NCBI GenBank assembly: GCA_958510875.1
Contig: OY294067.1
Location: 59,408,039 to 59,472,038, forward strand
Direction of reading: 5' to 3'
DNA: 64,000 bases
Origin: Endomychus coccineus
Lineage: Eukaryota > Arthropoda > Insecta > Coleoptera > Endomychidae
Made by a program: the position numbers and the translations under genes
Notes under the pieces: model-generated
Databases searched by the model: none
Seen by the model: only the letters and a program-made list of their open reading frames with translations
What the model was told of the DNA's origin: nothing
In this document: positions 22,025-33,229 of the stretch, piece after piece
Layout: each line of letters begins with the position of its first letter
How positions within the stretch are numbered: position 1 is the first letter of the stretch

Positions 22025-24174
22025 CAGGGTGTAAATAAATAACTGCGAAAGAATTCAGGGGGATTCCTTGTTGAAAAATAAGGTGGATCTTTCATATAAA
22101 AAAATCATTTGACCCCCTAATGTTAAGATACAGCCCTTTAAATGGGGCGTCAAAGAAGTAGTTTTTCATTTTTATCTTCTAAATCAAAAAAGTTACAAAA
22201 ATAAAATTAAGCACACATTATTGGCTATTAAAAAGGCATCCAATAACTGAGTTGCTGGTTTTCCACTATGTTTGTGAGGGGTAGAAATAACCACCCCTAA
22301 AACTTGTTTTTCTCTTATGTGTATATTGCCAATTAATTGTTCATTCTGAACAAAGAAGATCTCTTGTAATTTTTTCGAAAAATTGAATATTTCTGAGAAA
22401 AAAATTATTTACTTACAAGTACATGGCACTATTCTCATAGTGTGGAATTTTAATTAAACTTTGATTTACCTAGTAGGCGGCTGTCATGTTGACATATTTT
22501 GTTAAGACAACTAAATTATTTTTAGTATGTGCAATAATAAGTTAAAATCATTGTTAATTGTCTTACACTGTTATCATTTTGAGGCCCTTTTATAAAGAAT
22601 TTCAGTAAAATGGAAGTGTACACAAATGCAGAATTGACAGATATGCTATTTAATGGAACTCAAACTGCACTTGAAATAATGTAACAATTAAATATTATTC
22701 TTGAATTAAAAACTAATAGAGATCATATGAGATGTTCGAAATGACCCCCTTCAGCGACTTCAGCCATTACACACGCGTCTAGACTGCGACGCATTGATCC
22801 TCGTATCCGGTGGAACATTTCTGGAGTATCTTGAATAACCCTACATGAAACAATTATGCGGTTTCGTAGATCTTCCAGGTTTCGAACAGTCTTGTATACC
22901 AAAGTTTTTAAATGCCCCCAAATAGAAAAATCTAAAGGATTTATATCCGGGGATCGAGGTGGCCAAAACTGAGGCCAACCTCGACCTAACCAGCGATTTG
23001 GATAGACTTCATTTAAAACCTCACGTGCTCTTACACTAAAATGGGCAGTGGTTATTATGATAATTAATAATCGCCTCTCTAGAAAACTTAGCCTCATCTG
23101 TAAATAAGACCTTCTTCAGAAATGCACAATTTTGTCTAATCACTTCCTGCATCCAAGTGGAAAATACTAGACGATTCGGAAAATCCCGCGTTAATAGAGC
23201 CTGGACTCGTTGTATGTGATAAGGATATAAGAGCTGTTCCTTTAAGATGGCATATACCGTCATATGGTTAACATGTAACAGCAAACCAATCTTCCTGGTA
23301 CTAATGTCAGGTTGCTCGTCGACTAAATTAAGTACTGCTTCCTCTAATGCTGGTGTTCTAACTTCGCGTTGGCGACCACAATCATGTTTCATCGTTTTGA
23401 AGGTACCATTTTCTCGTAGTCGTTGATGAAGCCGTGCAAATAGACTGTGATAAGGAGGGACGCGATGGGGATACATTTCTGAATATCTTCTTGCCGCTTC
23501 TAAGGAATTTCCATTGGATAGCCCGTAAACGAAATGCATATCTGTCAATTCTGCATTCGTGTACACTTCCATTTTACTGAAATTCTTTATAAAAGGGCCT
23601 CAAAATGATAACAGTGTAAGACAATTAACAATGATTTTAACTTATTATTGCACATACTAAAAATAATTTAGTTTTCTTAACAAAATATGTCAAGTTAAAT
23701 CAAAGTTTAATTAAAATTCCGCACTATGAGAATCGTGCCATGTACTTGTAAGTAATTTTTTTTTTCTCAGAAATCAATAATTCGAAAAAATTACAAGAGA
23801 TCTTTTTTGTTCAGAATGAAACAAGCTACCTAAAATAATAATAAATGATAATAATTTTTAATTGGCAATATACACATAAGAGAAAAAGTTAAGTGAAAAA
23901 CAAGTTTTAGGGGTGGGTATTTCTACCCCTTACAAACATAGTGGGAAACCAGCAACTCAGTTATTGGATGTCTTCTTAATAGCAAATAATGTGTGCTTAA
24001 TTTTATTTTTGTAACTTTTTGGATTTAGAAGATTAAAATAAAAAACTACTTTTTTGGCGCCCCATTTAAAGGGCTGTATCTTAACGTGAGGGGGTCAAAT
24101 CATTTTTTTTATATGGAAGACCCACCTTATTTTTCACCCCCTGAATTTTTTCGCTATTATTTATTTACACCCTG
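22025..24174 (-). mobile_element. IS630/Tc1-superfamily transposon with about 630-bp inverted repeats
   Basis: The termini CAGGGTGTAAATAAATAA and complement are flanked by TA on both sides (22023-22024 and 24175-24176). The left arm (22025 to about 22653) and right arm (about 23541 to 24174) are inverted copies, including CCCCTAAAACTTGTTTTTC and the TTTCAGTAAAATGGAAGTG run that contains the transposase start codon. The only transposase relic is on the minus strand from the right arm. Total length is 2150 bases. Adjacent sequence on the right is the 3' end of a CR1-like LINE. Confidence 0.88.
22723..23572 (-). pseudogene. IS630/Tc1-superfamily transposase with internal deletion
   Basis: From ATG 23572: MEVYTNAELTDMHFVYGLSN, GNSLEAARRYSEMYPHR, then an HTH region (ISTRKIGLLLHVNHMTVYAI) and the first catalytic Asp in LFTDEAKFSREAIINYHN. 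The frame then breaks near 23040. In another frame it resumes with FSVRAREVLNEVYPNRW, WPPRSPDINPLDFSIWGHLK (third acidic position in PLD) and ends GGHFEHLI, the usual C-terminus of this insect transposase group. About 80-100 residues, including the second Asp (QQDGAPAH region), are deleted, so the protein cannot be catalytic. A relative with its own defects is at 62871-63996. Confidence 0.85.
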
Positions 24175-24176
24175 TA

Positions 24177-25300
24177 TACTTTGACTACACGAGACGGAAA
24201 CCTATAATGTTCGAAGAACATCGTGTGAGCCAGCGGTGGAATGTTGGGAGAGGAGATAGGCATTCGAATTTTTCTTGAAAGTTTGGAGGTTATAGCCATA
24301 GAGAAAGACCTCACTAGGTAAAGAGTTCCACAAGTTCGCTGTTCGATAGAAAAATGAAGTCTGGTAGGAAGAAGTTCGGTAGGTCTCGAGCTTGACAATG
24401 AAGGAGTGACTAGTTTGAGCTCGTTTAGTCCGTCCATCTGGAATCTCTCGTGGTGGAACAACAGACGAGATTTCTGATGAACACCGACCATGGAAATATC
24501 CATAGAAAAGGGAGAGATCTCCACCCGATGTTCTTGAAAGGTCAATGAACTCTTAAGTGTGACATCATTAATCAGACGAATAGCTCTCTCTTTTGTATAA
24601 AATTCAAGAGCTTCAGAGTATGTTTGAGAGGTGAACTCCAAAACATGTGAAGAGTACTTCAGGACTTGTCGAATCTGTGTATTGTAGATTATGAGGAGCT
24701 TCTGGGTTGTGAAGTAGCTTTTGGCACGGAATGGAAAACCAAGTTGTGATCATCCCATGAGATGGTACTGTTGGTGGTGATCCCGAGCATGGGCATGAAA
24801 GACTTCATAGGAATAGTTGTACCTGACATCATCATATTAGGGATTGTGGGATCCGTCTTCCTGGAGAAGACGCAAGTTTGAGTTTTGGTTGCATCAAACT
24901 ACTAGATTATCAGATCCCCATTTCAAAATCCTTGCGACATTTCCATTAATTGTGTCAACCTGTCTTTGTCTCGCACCTCTGGCTTCATTGGGATGTATAG
25001 GGGTTCTAGATGAGAAAGCGGTATGAAGTGTACTGCAAAGCTGTGAACGGGATAGGTGGTCACTTCCAGAAAATAGTTCATATGGAGCAGAAACAAAGTT
25101 GGTGCCAAGGACAGATCCCTGTGGGACACCAGCGTTGATACTCATATCGGAAGATACTCCGTCAACCACCACATGAAGTGATCTATCTGAGAGAATGTTG
25201 GGGCGGCAAACCACATGACGGAAGGCTTTCCCAAGAAGGCTTTGGTGCCAAACTCGGACTGTTCATGAAACTTGCAACTTGAGTCGATTCAAACCGGAAT
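24177..25300 (-). pseudogene. CR1/L2-like LINE, RT C-terminal half
   Basis: Minus-strand readings: LSDRSLHVVVDGVSSD, SINAGVPQGSVLGTNF (RT PQGS block), HSFA followed by a small deletion where the catalytic ADD should be, IHPNEARGARQRQVDTINGN, ILKWGSDNLVVFN-like, then RAIRLINDVTLKSSLTFQEH and an RLWNSLP-type C-terminus. Frameshifts occur throughout. The last part matches the plus-strand copy at 9900-10140. Its 3' end abuts the TA target of the transposon at 22025-24174, so that transposon probably inserted into or next to the LINE tail. Confidence 0.78.
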
Positions 25301-26120
25301 CCCGAACTCTGGGTTACCCTATCACTTGTTTCTTTCATGAAATAGTGTAATACATGTAATTCAAAGAACATTTGATATGTAAACATCCCAGTTATCTGCT
25401 TCCTGCTTCTGTTGCTGTGTGACAGGAACTTTCACTCAATGTTTCAAATGATAATTCTAAATTATCTGCTAGTATTTAGATCAACTATAACCAGAAAAAC
25501 ATCATAATTTACCTTGACGAAGATTAAAATAACTCCTGAAGACTATATCTTCAAGTATATGAATCGCAGGGATAAAACATTTACTACAGCTAGATCGGAG
25601 CCCAGATATGAACCATGTCAAAATACCTGCCTGTGGGCATTCTCATTGGATCGTAGAATATTATAGAAATTATCGAAACACAACTCCCGATTTTTGTACA
25701 TGTCCAGAAAAATTGGTTCCGAATTATTATTAGTGAGATAATTTCTGTTTTAATCTATATCTTTCAGAAAGTATTTTTACATAAACTCAGTTAATCACAT
25801 GAAAATATTGTCCATTCATGTTCATTTTCAGGTAATTACACTTGGTGACCTTTTGTAGAATTCGAAAACAAGTAATCGATAAAATATAAAAATGAAATTT
25901 CGCTAAAACTCCGGTTTCCGCCCACGTCCCAGGGTCTACGGGATGGCAAACGGGTATTATATTCATGGAAATTTCACGAATTTTCTATGGGTGCTATATT
26001 TGGCCATAAAAGTTATGGATATAAATAACTGAATCGAATTGGTTATTTTTTGAGACCGGTTACCACCTGTATCACAGCATATAGAAAGAGACAACCTGCC
26101 TGTCAACGTCGATCATTCTA
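25301..26120. other. No gene recognised
   Basis: AT-rich unassigned sequence. Confidence 0.5.
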
Positions 26121-26126
26121 TTCTCT

Positions 26127-26260
26127 GCGTCACCATAGCACGACTTGATGCCGACGTTTCGCCAACCATTACAGGTTGCATTATCATGGCAGGCTTGAGG
26201 TAGTTTCACTACCTGTAATGGTTGGCGAAACATCGGCATCAAGTCATGCTGTTGTGACGC
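26127..26260. repeat. Inverted repeat, 50-nt arms with a 34-nt loop
   Basis: Arms 26127-26176 and 26211-26260 pair with about five mismatches. Each arm contains GGTTGGCGAAAC(G/A)TCGGCAT, a GCGAAACGTC-type string reminiscent of Penelope hammerhead 3' halves. A related GGTTAGCGAAACGCC string occurs inverted near 61300. Confidence 0.8.
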
Positions 26261-26380
26261 GGAATCCATCCGGAAACCAAGAATTATTATATAATTACGC
26301 ATGTGTGTAAATATAAAGAAATAAACTAAATAATATTCAAATTAATTATAAGAAAATATACATAAATAAATCTTACGTTT

Positions 26381-26445
26381 CTGAGAATCGAACTCGAGTC
26401 TATTAGGTAGGAGCTTTTTATCGTAGCCCCTAGACCACACAGTCG
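26381..26445 (-). repeat. tRNA-derived SINE / tRNA relic
   Basis: On the minus strand TGTGGTCTAGGGGCTA (26424-26439) fits a pol III A box and GAGTTCGATTCTC (26383-26395) fits a B box, at tRNA-like spacing. The acceptor stem does not close, so it is not called as a tRNA gene. Confidence 0.6.
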
Positions 26446-26658
26446 TTTCTAATAAGTTGTTAAAGTACGGTGTAAATTAAATTTTACTGCCATAATTGTT
26501 TTTGTTGTTGTCTTCGACTTTGATCATCATTACTTTCTGCAGTCAGGGTATTACCCTTTTACTGTGTAGAAGTGGGTTCTTCGTATGTGGTTTGTTGGCT
26601 ATTTGATATAGCGACCGTCGTTCGCGGTATTTTGTTGCGGCTGCGGCCGACTTTTCAT

Positions 26659-27273
26659 CAGGGCCGGATTTAGAGATCTGGAGGCCTCGGGGCAACAAAG
26701 GAGTGGAGGCCCCCTAGCCCCAAATTATTTTCCAAATAAAATTAACCATTTTTTCAGTCGAGTTTTTCAATAAATAATTTATTGTGAAACCAAGTAAATT
26801 CTTTTAGTATTTAACAAACATATATAAATATAATCGGAAACAAGAATTATCTGAAATTAAATTATAGCGTTAACGAACGGAACCTTCCGAGCTTTTTTCG
26901 CCGAAAAATCGTTGATGATTTTTCCGAAATTCAGTTCCCGAAGTACCTCCGAGGCGGCGGGCAAGTACCACCCCACTCAGCCATTGAGCCATTGGGATAC
27001 TCCCTCAAGATGGGTAGTAAATTGCAAGTGCTCATCAGGGCCATTTGAGATTTTGATATTTTACTGATTGCCTGATTGGAGTGAACAAATATAGATCAAT
27101 GATTTCTGTTAATATTTAAGAACAATATAATAATGTTTGTACAAAGGTAAAGGTAAAACAGCGAAAAAAAAAATATCAAAGGAAAAGTTGTTTACTAGTG
27201 TTTACTAGTCGGAATTTAAAAGACTTTTTTTCCCGAAGTCTATTGTGGGGAGCCCTCCCTAAATCCGGCCTTG
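26659..27273. mobile_element. hAT-type MITE (615 bp)
   Basis: Termini CAGGGCCGGATTTAG and, at the right, CTAAATCCGGCCTTG (complement with one change) match the CAGGGCCGG-type hAT ends. The flanks are an 8-base direct duplication with one mismatch: CTTTTCAT (26651-26658) and CTTTTCGT (27274-27281). No transposase is encoded; the interior has a GGGGCAACAAAGG/GGCCCCCTAGCCCC segment and AT-rich sequence. It sits in the presumed 3' untranslated part of the neighbouring minus-strand LINE. Confidence 0.88.
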
Positions 27274-27419
27274 CTTTTCGTTCGTCCACCCGGCATTTGC
27301 CGTAGTGTCTAGGGAAACCGCAGAAAACCTAGACAGTGGGGCGAGTATCTCCTGTATTCACTGATCATCGTCATAAAGTATAACAGTCTTCGGTCTCTTG
27401 TATTTTCTGTGTTCGTCTT

Positions 27420-28412
27420 CTTCTTAATTCACTGCCGCTCGTAGAAGTGGATTTTCGTGTGTTTCAGCGATCTCAAAGACTGTAGTCGCTGCATCCCTGA
27501 TGTATGGGGTGTTGGTATCCGTGTGAATTTGTTCATTGCGATCAAACCAGGGGGCTCCTATCGTCATTCGAAGGACTTTGTTCTGGATGACTTGAAGCTT
27601 ATTCATAATGTTTTCTAGCTGCGTATCCCCATATGAAGCTGCCGTAGAGCATCGTGGGTCTAATGATGGATGTGTATATAGTATACTTGTTTCTAGTGCT
27701 CATTTTGCTGCGCCTGTTTAGTAATGGAAATAGGTGAGCTAGTATCGCTTTAGCCTTTTTCTGGGTGTGCTCGACGTGTTGTCGCCAAGTCAGTCGTTTG
27801 TCCAGTATGATGCCAAGATATTTGGCCTATGTTTTCTACGGAATTGTCCTTCCGAACATCATTATGTCGCCCTCACGTTCTGCTCGCTTCCTCGAAAAGA
27901 GGATGGCGATGCTTTTCTCAGGATTGACTTCGATTCTCCATTTGGAGTACCATTCTTCTAGTTCTTCAATAGCGGTCTGGAGTTTCCTTATGGCTAGCCA
28001 TGCACGGATGGAACGGGCTTGGATGCCGACATCGTCAGCATATTGTCCTAGTTCCGTATACACAGTCTTCGGGATGTCGTGGGTGAAGATTGTGAAGAGA
28101 AGTGGTGGAAGTAGGGATCCTTGTGAGACTCCCGCATCCATACTTCTCTCTGACGATCTGATGTCCTCAATCTTGATCTTGAACTTCCTTCCTTTCAGGA
28201 AGGAAGAAATTAGTTGACAAATGACTATTTTTATGCCCGCTTCAAGCATCTTGAAGGTAAGTTCTTGGTGCCAAACTTTGTCGAATGCTTTTGCCGTGTC
28301 CAAGAAAACAGCCACTGTAACTTCGTCTCTGTTGAAACTTGCCGTTATATGTTCTACAACCCTCAAAGCTTGTTGCGTCGATGTTGTTGAACGATTTTGT
28401 TGAAATTTGGGT
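27420..28412 (-). pseudogene. Jockey-type LINE reverse transcriptase fragment
   Basis: Minus strand: QNRSTTSTQQALRVVEHITA, VAVFLDTAKAFDKVWHQEL, AGVSQGSLLPPLLFTIFTHD, GQYADDVGI (catalytic YADD box), LEEWYSKWRIEVNPEKS, and at the C-terminus LQVIQNKVLRMTIGAPWF and IHTDTNTPYIRD. The order and wording of these motifs are those of the Jockey group. It is 5'-truncated upstream of the first RT motifs at about 28412 and interrupted by a frameshift between 27610 and 27836. The tail continues to at least 27282 and is interrupted by the hAT MITE. Confidence 0.82.
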
Positions 28413-28508
28413 GAAAGGAGCTTAAATTATTCACTGTAAAAGTTTTTAATCTGATAGGATTTGTCGTTTCTGAGCTATCGTGTAGACAAGCTTATCGTGA
28501 CGGACGTC

Positions 28509-29244
28509 CATTTATATTTGCACAGACAGTCGGTCGGCCCTGGGAGCTTTCAAATCACTCATAGTCACATCAAGGCTTGTGAAAGAATGCAGAGATACAC
28601 TAGCTGAACTAGGCAGGAGAAATAAATTTCAACTAGTCTGAATCCCTGGACACAGTGGAGTTGATGGAAACGAAATGGCCGACTCCTTGGCAAGGCAAGG
28701 ATCGTCTGGTGCCCCTGTCGGGCCGGAGCCAATTGTTGCTTTATCGAATTGCGTGGGGGGTCTCGCCCTTCTGGACCAACTGAATAATGAGTGGTCTGAA
28801 CTGTAGCGAGAATCACCACGCAAGAGGCAGGCCAAGCTCTTCATCAAAGAGCCTGTGCCTAGGCTCTCAAAAAAATCCTTTCTCTAAACAGAAGGGACAT
28901 CAAAGAGATGACTGGAATCCTAACCGGTCCCTGTCGTCTTAACAAACACCTTCACACTATGGGCATTTCAGATGACGGAAATGCAGAGAGGCGGAAGAAA
29001 CTGCCTCTCACATCTTGTTGGAATGTCCAGCATTAGCATTCCTCAGACACCGGCACTTCGGAGAAGCAAAACTGCACCCAAAAGAACTTCTGGAAGCCAG
29101 CACTGGCAATATTCTGGGTTTCTAGCGGTCCACAAACCTGCTAGAATAAAATAGGATTCTGACCACGGGGCGCACAATGGGTCCAGCTAAGTGACCTAAG
29201 TGTATTTGGAGGGTTAGCCTCCTCCTCTCAAATGATGATGATGA
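28509..29244 (+). pseudogene. RNase H-type LINE 3' fragment, copy 2, with target duplication
   Basis: Reads FICTDSRSALGAFKS, LVKECRDTLAELGRR, IPGHSGVDGNEMADSLARQG and then LSLNRRDIKEMTGILTG; a relative of the fragment at 11630-12680 but starting further downstream (5'-truncated). It ends in the same ATGATGATG tail. A probable target-site duplication is TGACGGACGTC (28498-28508) against TGACGGATATC (29245-29255). RNase H residues D (CTDS) and the GHSG-x-x-GNEMAD box are kept; a stop before IPGHSG and later frameshifts kill it. Confidence 0.8.
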
Positions 29245-29326
29245 TGACGGATATCTAGACAGACAGACGGATTTTTTCGAAGTTGCTTGAAATCCGATTT
29301 CTTAGAAATAGCTTAAGTAAATGCAA

Positions 29327-29360
29327 TATACTCTTCGATACTTCCTCTGCGAAGAGTATA
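29327..29360. repeat. Short hairpin
   Basis: Perfect 11-base arms TATACTCTTCG and CGAAGAGTATA around a 12-base loop, about 80 bases after the LINE insertion, in sequence that carries GACAGACAGACGG runs. Confidence 0.65.
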
Positions 29361-30440
29361 ATAATATAACACCGCCATAACATACTTCATTGAAGGCTTG
29401 ATATTGTACATAATAATGCGAGTACTAAAATAATAATTTGCACAAGTTTCAAACCTCAATATAGATAAACAGAAGTGAAAAGAAAAGTGTGTAACAAACT
29501 AGAGCGCTGAAAAGTGGAATAAATTTGTTAATTACAATGTCTCTAATTGCGCGTATCGATGTATTGCTGTTTAAGTTCATTCCAGCGGCGAAATATATTC
29601 CACACGGAGCCGACAGACATTATATCAATACCAAAAAGGAAAAGCAGAGTGGGGCGAGGAGTCTGCGTTTCTATAGCAACTTACAGCAACCATTACGATC
29701 GCGATGCAGTTGTCGACTAGTATTGCGGGCGCCCATGACCTAGATAATACCAATTTGTAAATGCACAGTTTCATTTCACGGTGGCCGTTGAAAATTGAAG
29801 GCAGTAGGTGAAATGCATTACCAGTTATTAAGGATATCGTTCTACCTACATAATATAATTGTATCGAGATTTTGTAAACTTTCAAAACAACGACTTTCAA
29901 CTTGTCCAACAAACAACTTGATTGTACACCCTTAAAACAGCGTTCCACTTGTTATATGACCTTGAAACAAAGTTGTTTCTGGTAGAATAAAATATGAGTT
30001 CTTACGCATTTTACACACATTTCGCAAACGAGTTGGTCGCATTATTAAATTTGGAATATAGCCTACTTATTATATATCCCCAGTCGGGCAATATTTAGGG
30101 GTGGTCAGTTTAGTTTTTTTGATTTGACATAAAATATCAATATATAGACCGCACAGCGGTATCGGTACTGTGAAGACTTGTTTGTTTACAAAATCTGTTA
30201 CCGCTTGGAGATCAAAAGTGAACTGCCTCAAAATTATGATGGTAGTAAAATTTCTGGAAGTTCTACTTTTCTTTTGGAATTTCGATAATTTAGATAATTT
30301 TTGGGTATTGAATCGAGTACCGCTGCTTAATGAGATCATATATTAACTACCTCACTCTGGAATGTAATATAATATAATTTGCTGTATGATGTTTTGTGAC
30401 CTTGCTGGTTAATAATATTTAGAGCTGGTTGGGGTTGAAA
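29361..30440. other. No gene recognised
   Basis: AT-rich unassigned sequence; short frames on both strands show no known domain. Confidence 0.5.
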
Positions 30441-30446
30441 TCAAAT

Positions 30447-30496
30447 AACTAAAACGACTTAAGCTCTGTTGCAACAGAGCTTAAGTCGTTTTAGTT
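30447..30496. repeat. Perfect 50-bp palindrome
   Basis: Two 25-base arms, with no spacer, centred on TGTTGCAACA. Weaker inverted similarity continues outward (GGTTGG on the left against CCAACC on the right, then AT-rich sequence), so the palindrome is the centre of a larger imperfect foldback of about 100 bases per arm. Confidence 0.9.
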
Positions 30497-31054
30497 TTTT
30501 GACCTCTCGCCAACCAATTTTAAATCTTAATATAATTTAGTTCACACCATCACCCTGTTTGCAATTTAAATTATATCTTAACTAAAACACTTTTTAAACT
30601 GCTGCACGCTTCGACGACATCGCATCAAATCGCGCCAGAAAAAAAAAACATATCAGTTAACCGAAGCCACTCTTCTCCATCGGTCAGTAAGTAGCTTCAG
30701 CTCCCCAAATCGTGTTCCCTAAATAGTCTTATTGAACCCAGAATGACTACCTTCAGCATCCGGTCTATCAAGATCAGAACCTAATACGACCTTGTCGCCT
30801 GGGTATAGTGTACGGAGCTCGAACTTTGTTTATCGAGGAGGACAACGTCAGGACTATTTGCTTGTATGGACCTAACACGATAATAACTGTGAGGATTACT
30901 CCCCCTGCCTTTCCGTCGCTAGACCTCTCCTACTTCAACAGCACGCCAACTGCCCGGCAGAGACCAACGCCTTAATTGGAGAGGAGACGGTCTTTTGAAC
31001 CATCTGGGCTCCTCTCCCCCTGCCTACTCGTGTTCGTGTTATTTTATAACAGCT

Positions 31055-31632
31055 CCCGTTTGACAAGTCGCCGTCGGCCTACCACATATCGTTGCCCTGG
31101 CCGCGAATCAATTGCCCAGAAACCTGGGATAATAAGCACATACACCTGACTTTAGGAGTAAAGCCATGTGGTGCAGCATTTTACCCACGCAGAGGCAGCT
31201 TTTGTTCGCCCCCCCTCCGGGACTACTTCAGGCGGAGCCCTTGCGGGCGCTACTTGCTAGACTTATATTATTGCCCCTTCTGGGCTATAGTCAATTCCAC
31301 CTCCTCGTGTTACCTGTTTTACCAAGAACGTTTGACGAGTCACCGTTCGGCTTCGTTCAAATAGCCTATCGCATATGTCTACCAAGCCCGTGAATCCATT
31401 TCGTCCAGAGTACTGGGATAAGAAGGCACGATATCATGGTTTTAGTGGTGAAATGTATGTGGTGCACAGTTCACCGGATCTTATGCATTGACAATTGTTG
31501 GTTTCGTCCCAAGGGGTTACTTATCTCGAGACCCGCGCAAAGGACGTTGCTTGCTGAATCTACTCCCGGAGTCAATCCGGACCAAGTAGTTCTCTCTCGA
31601 GTGTATGGACCTAACAGTCGGAAACAGGTATA
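31055..31632. repeat. Diverged direct duplication, about 290-bp period
   Basis: The block TTTGAC-AGTC-CCGT, CATAT, CTGGGATAA-AAG, ATGTGGTGCA at 31055-31200 recurs at 31330-31490 with many differences. A third partial relative near 30780-30885 shares the GTATGGACCTAAC string with 31603-31617. It is GC-richer than its surroundings and lies on the 3' side of the minus-strand LINE at 31633-32545. It could be a repeated 3' untranslated region or an independent element. Confidence 0.5.
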
Positions 31633-32545
31633 ATTCCAGTAGATCTGGCATTTTTAGTTTCCGCCAAAGGACTCAATATCTCCTGGCATGTTAAGTAGCA
31701 CCGGCTCTTGGTCTATTCCGTAGGAGTGCCTTAGATGGTAATACAGCACCCGTAGGGCCGCATCATGACGATGGGTGTACGCCGAGGCCGCTTTTGCCGA
31801 TGTGCAGCTGACATCAGGAACCTGCACACCCATCTCGTTGTGGCGATAAACCAAGGTGTTGATTACGCCATCATGGCAAGTTGCGGTAAATTTCTCAGTT
31901 GCGGATGTAAGCCCAGCTGACCTTAGCTAGCCGAAGGTCAGCCTGGTTGACAAGCCGAACAGCGTTTCGATGTTTCAGTAGAAACCGCTGTGCATCGGCT
32001 TGTCAACATGCCGCCTGAGCATAAGATCTAGCTACGCTGCATTTATCTAGGCTTTTTGGGGAGAAGGTTGAAACTCGAGGTCGCCCTCTAGTTGGTCTTC
32101 TCGACTGATGTGAAATTCGCGACCAAGTTCTTTCGCAGCTTTTTGTGCTGCCTTAACGATAATAGCCCCCACTTTTGACAAGGCATAGGAGCTATACTCA
32201 GAACCACACTTCGATGCAGACCTTCCAGACTAAGAAGTCGCCCACCTTCTCGGTGACGTGGGAAATAAATGCGGGAAACGGACGAACTAGGATGCAAAAT
32301 AGATATGCATTATTTTCCGGGTGTCTTTGTCGAGTTTATGCAGCTCATCGATCGTCCATTTCTGGAACGGCAAGCTTATTTGCAGACGCCCATTTTACAC
32401 TCGAAAGTTCGGAAGACCAAATCTTTCGAACAAGGCTTCTGTACTTGCCGCGGAGAGCCACCTTTACCTGGGAAGCGTCATAATTAGGACGCCATTCAAT
32501 TCCCAGGTATCGATAGGTCTCTCCAGCATCAAGATGTTCAAAGAT
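31633..32545 (-). pseudogene. RLE-type LINE (R2/R4/CRE-like) C-terminal fragment
   Basis: Minus-strand readings: YRYLGIEWRP, DASQVKVALRGKYRSLVRKI, WSSELSSVKWASANKLAVPE, MHPSSSVSRIYFPRHREGG, LLSLEGLHRSVVLSIA, and finally YRHNEMGVQV, AYTHRHDAALRVLYYHLRHS, YGIDQEPVLLN, KCQIYWNYT. This is the RT thumb, linker and start of a restriction-like endonuclease domain as found in R2/R4-type LINEs. The catalytic part of the endonuclease is missing; similarity ends near 31633. Frameshifts separate the blocks. Confidence 0.6.
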
Positions 32546-32559
32546 GCTTACATTCGTTG

Positions 32560-33225
32560 TGTTCTCCTGTTATACTATAAGTAAGTGCTTATTTGTAAAA
32601 GGTATAATAATAAAAATATTACAATTAAAATGGACAATAATTGTGTTAAAAATTACGCAGAAAATAACACTGGTCGGCGTTATTTTCGCCATAAAAAAAT
32701 TACCGAATTTGTGGTTTCGGATTCTTTAAAGAACTAATAATTTTATATTAGTCCATCAAAAAATTACTAGAACAATTTGCAAATATCAGTCTCATTTTTT
32801 TTTGTTGGAGTATTAAATTTGGAACTTTGCTATTAGACTGGATATTGTAATTATTCATGAATTAAAGGAAACTAGTATGTCTCGTAATAAGTAGTATACC
32901 GAATGCTTCTCATTCCACTATATCCACATTTAAAAATTAATGTTTATAATATTTGAGAAGCTGAAAAATAACTATATACTCTCAAAATGAGACGGAAAGT
33001 CATAAATTATATTTTATAGTATAAATATGTTACCGCCTAAAATAATTTTGTTACATGTTCAAAACTTCGAACTTGAATTGTTAGCGGATGACAAATGTCC
33101 ATAAACGACTTTGGATTTCTGTAAATACCTGTCGGTATCCATAAATTATAGCGGATTTCTGTGTACTTCCACAAACATCTGTGGATTTGAGGCTTACTTT
33201 TCTAAATTCTTCTTCCACTTTCGGC
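32560..33225. other. No gene recognised
   Basis: AT-rich unassigned sequence. Confidence 0.5.
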
Positions 33226-33229
33226 TAAC

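Noticed and set aside
26072..26302. 76-codon minus-strand frame
   Set aside because: It spans both arms of an inverted repeat; the protein reading has no recognisable content.
27765..28217. 150-codon plus-strand frame
   Set aside because: It is the antisense of the Jockey-type reverse transcriptase on the minus strand.
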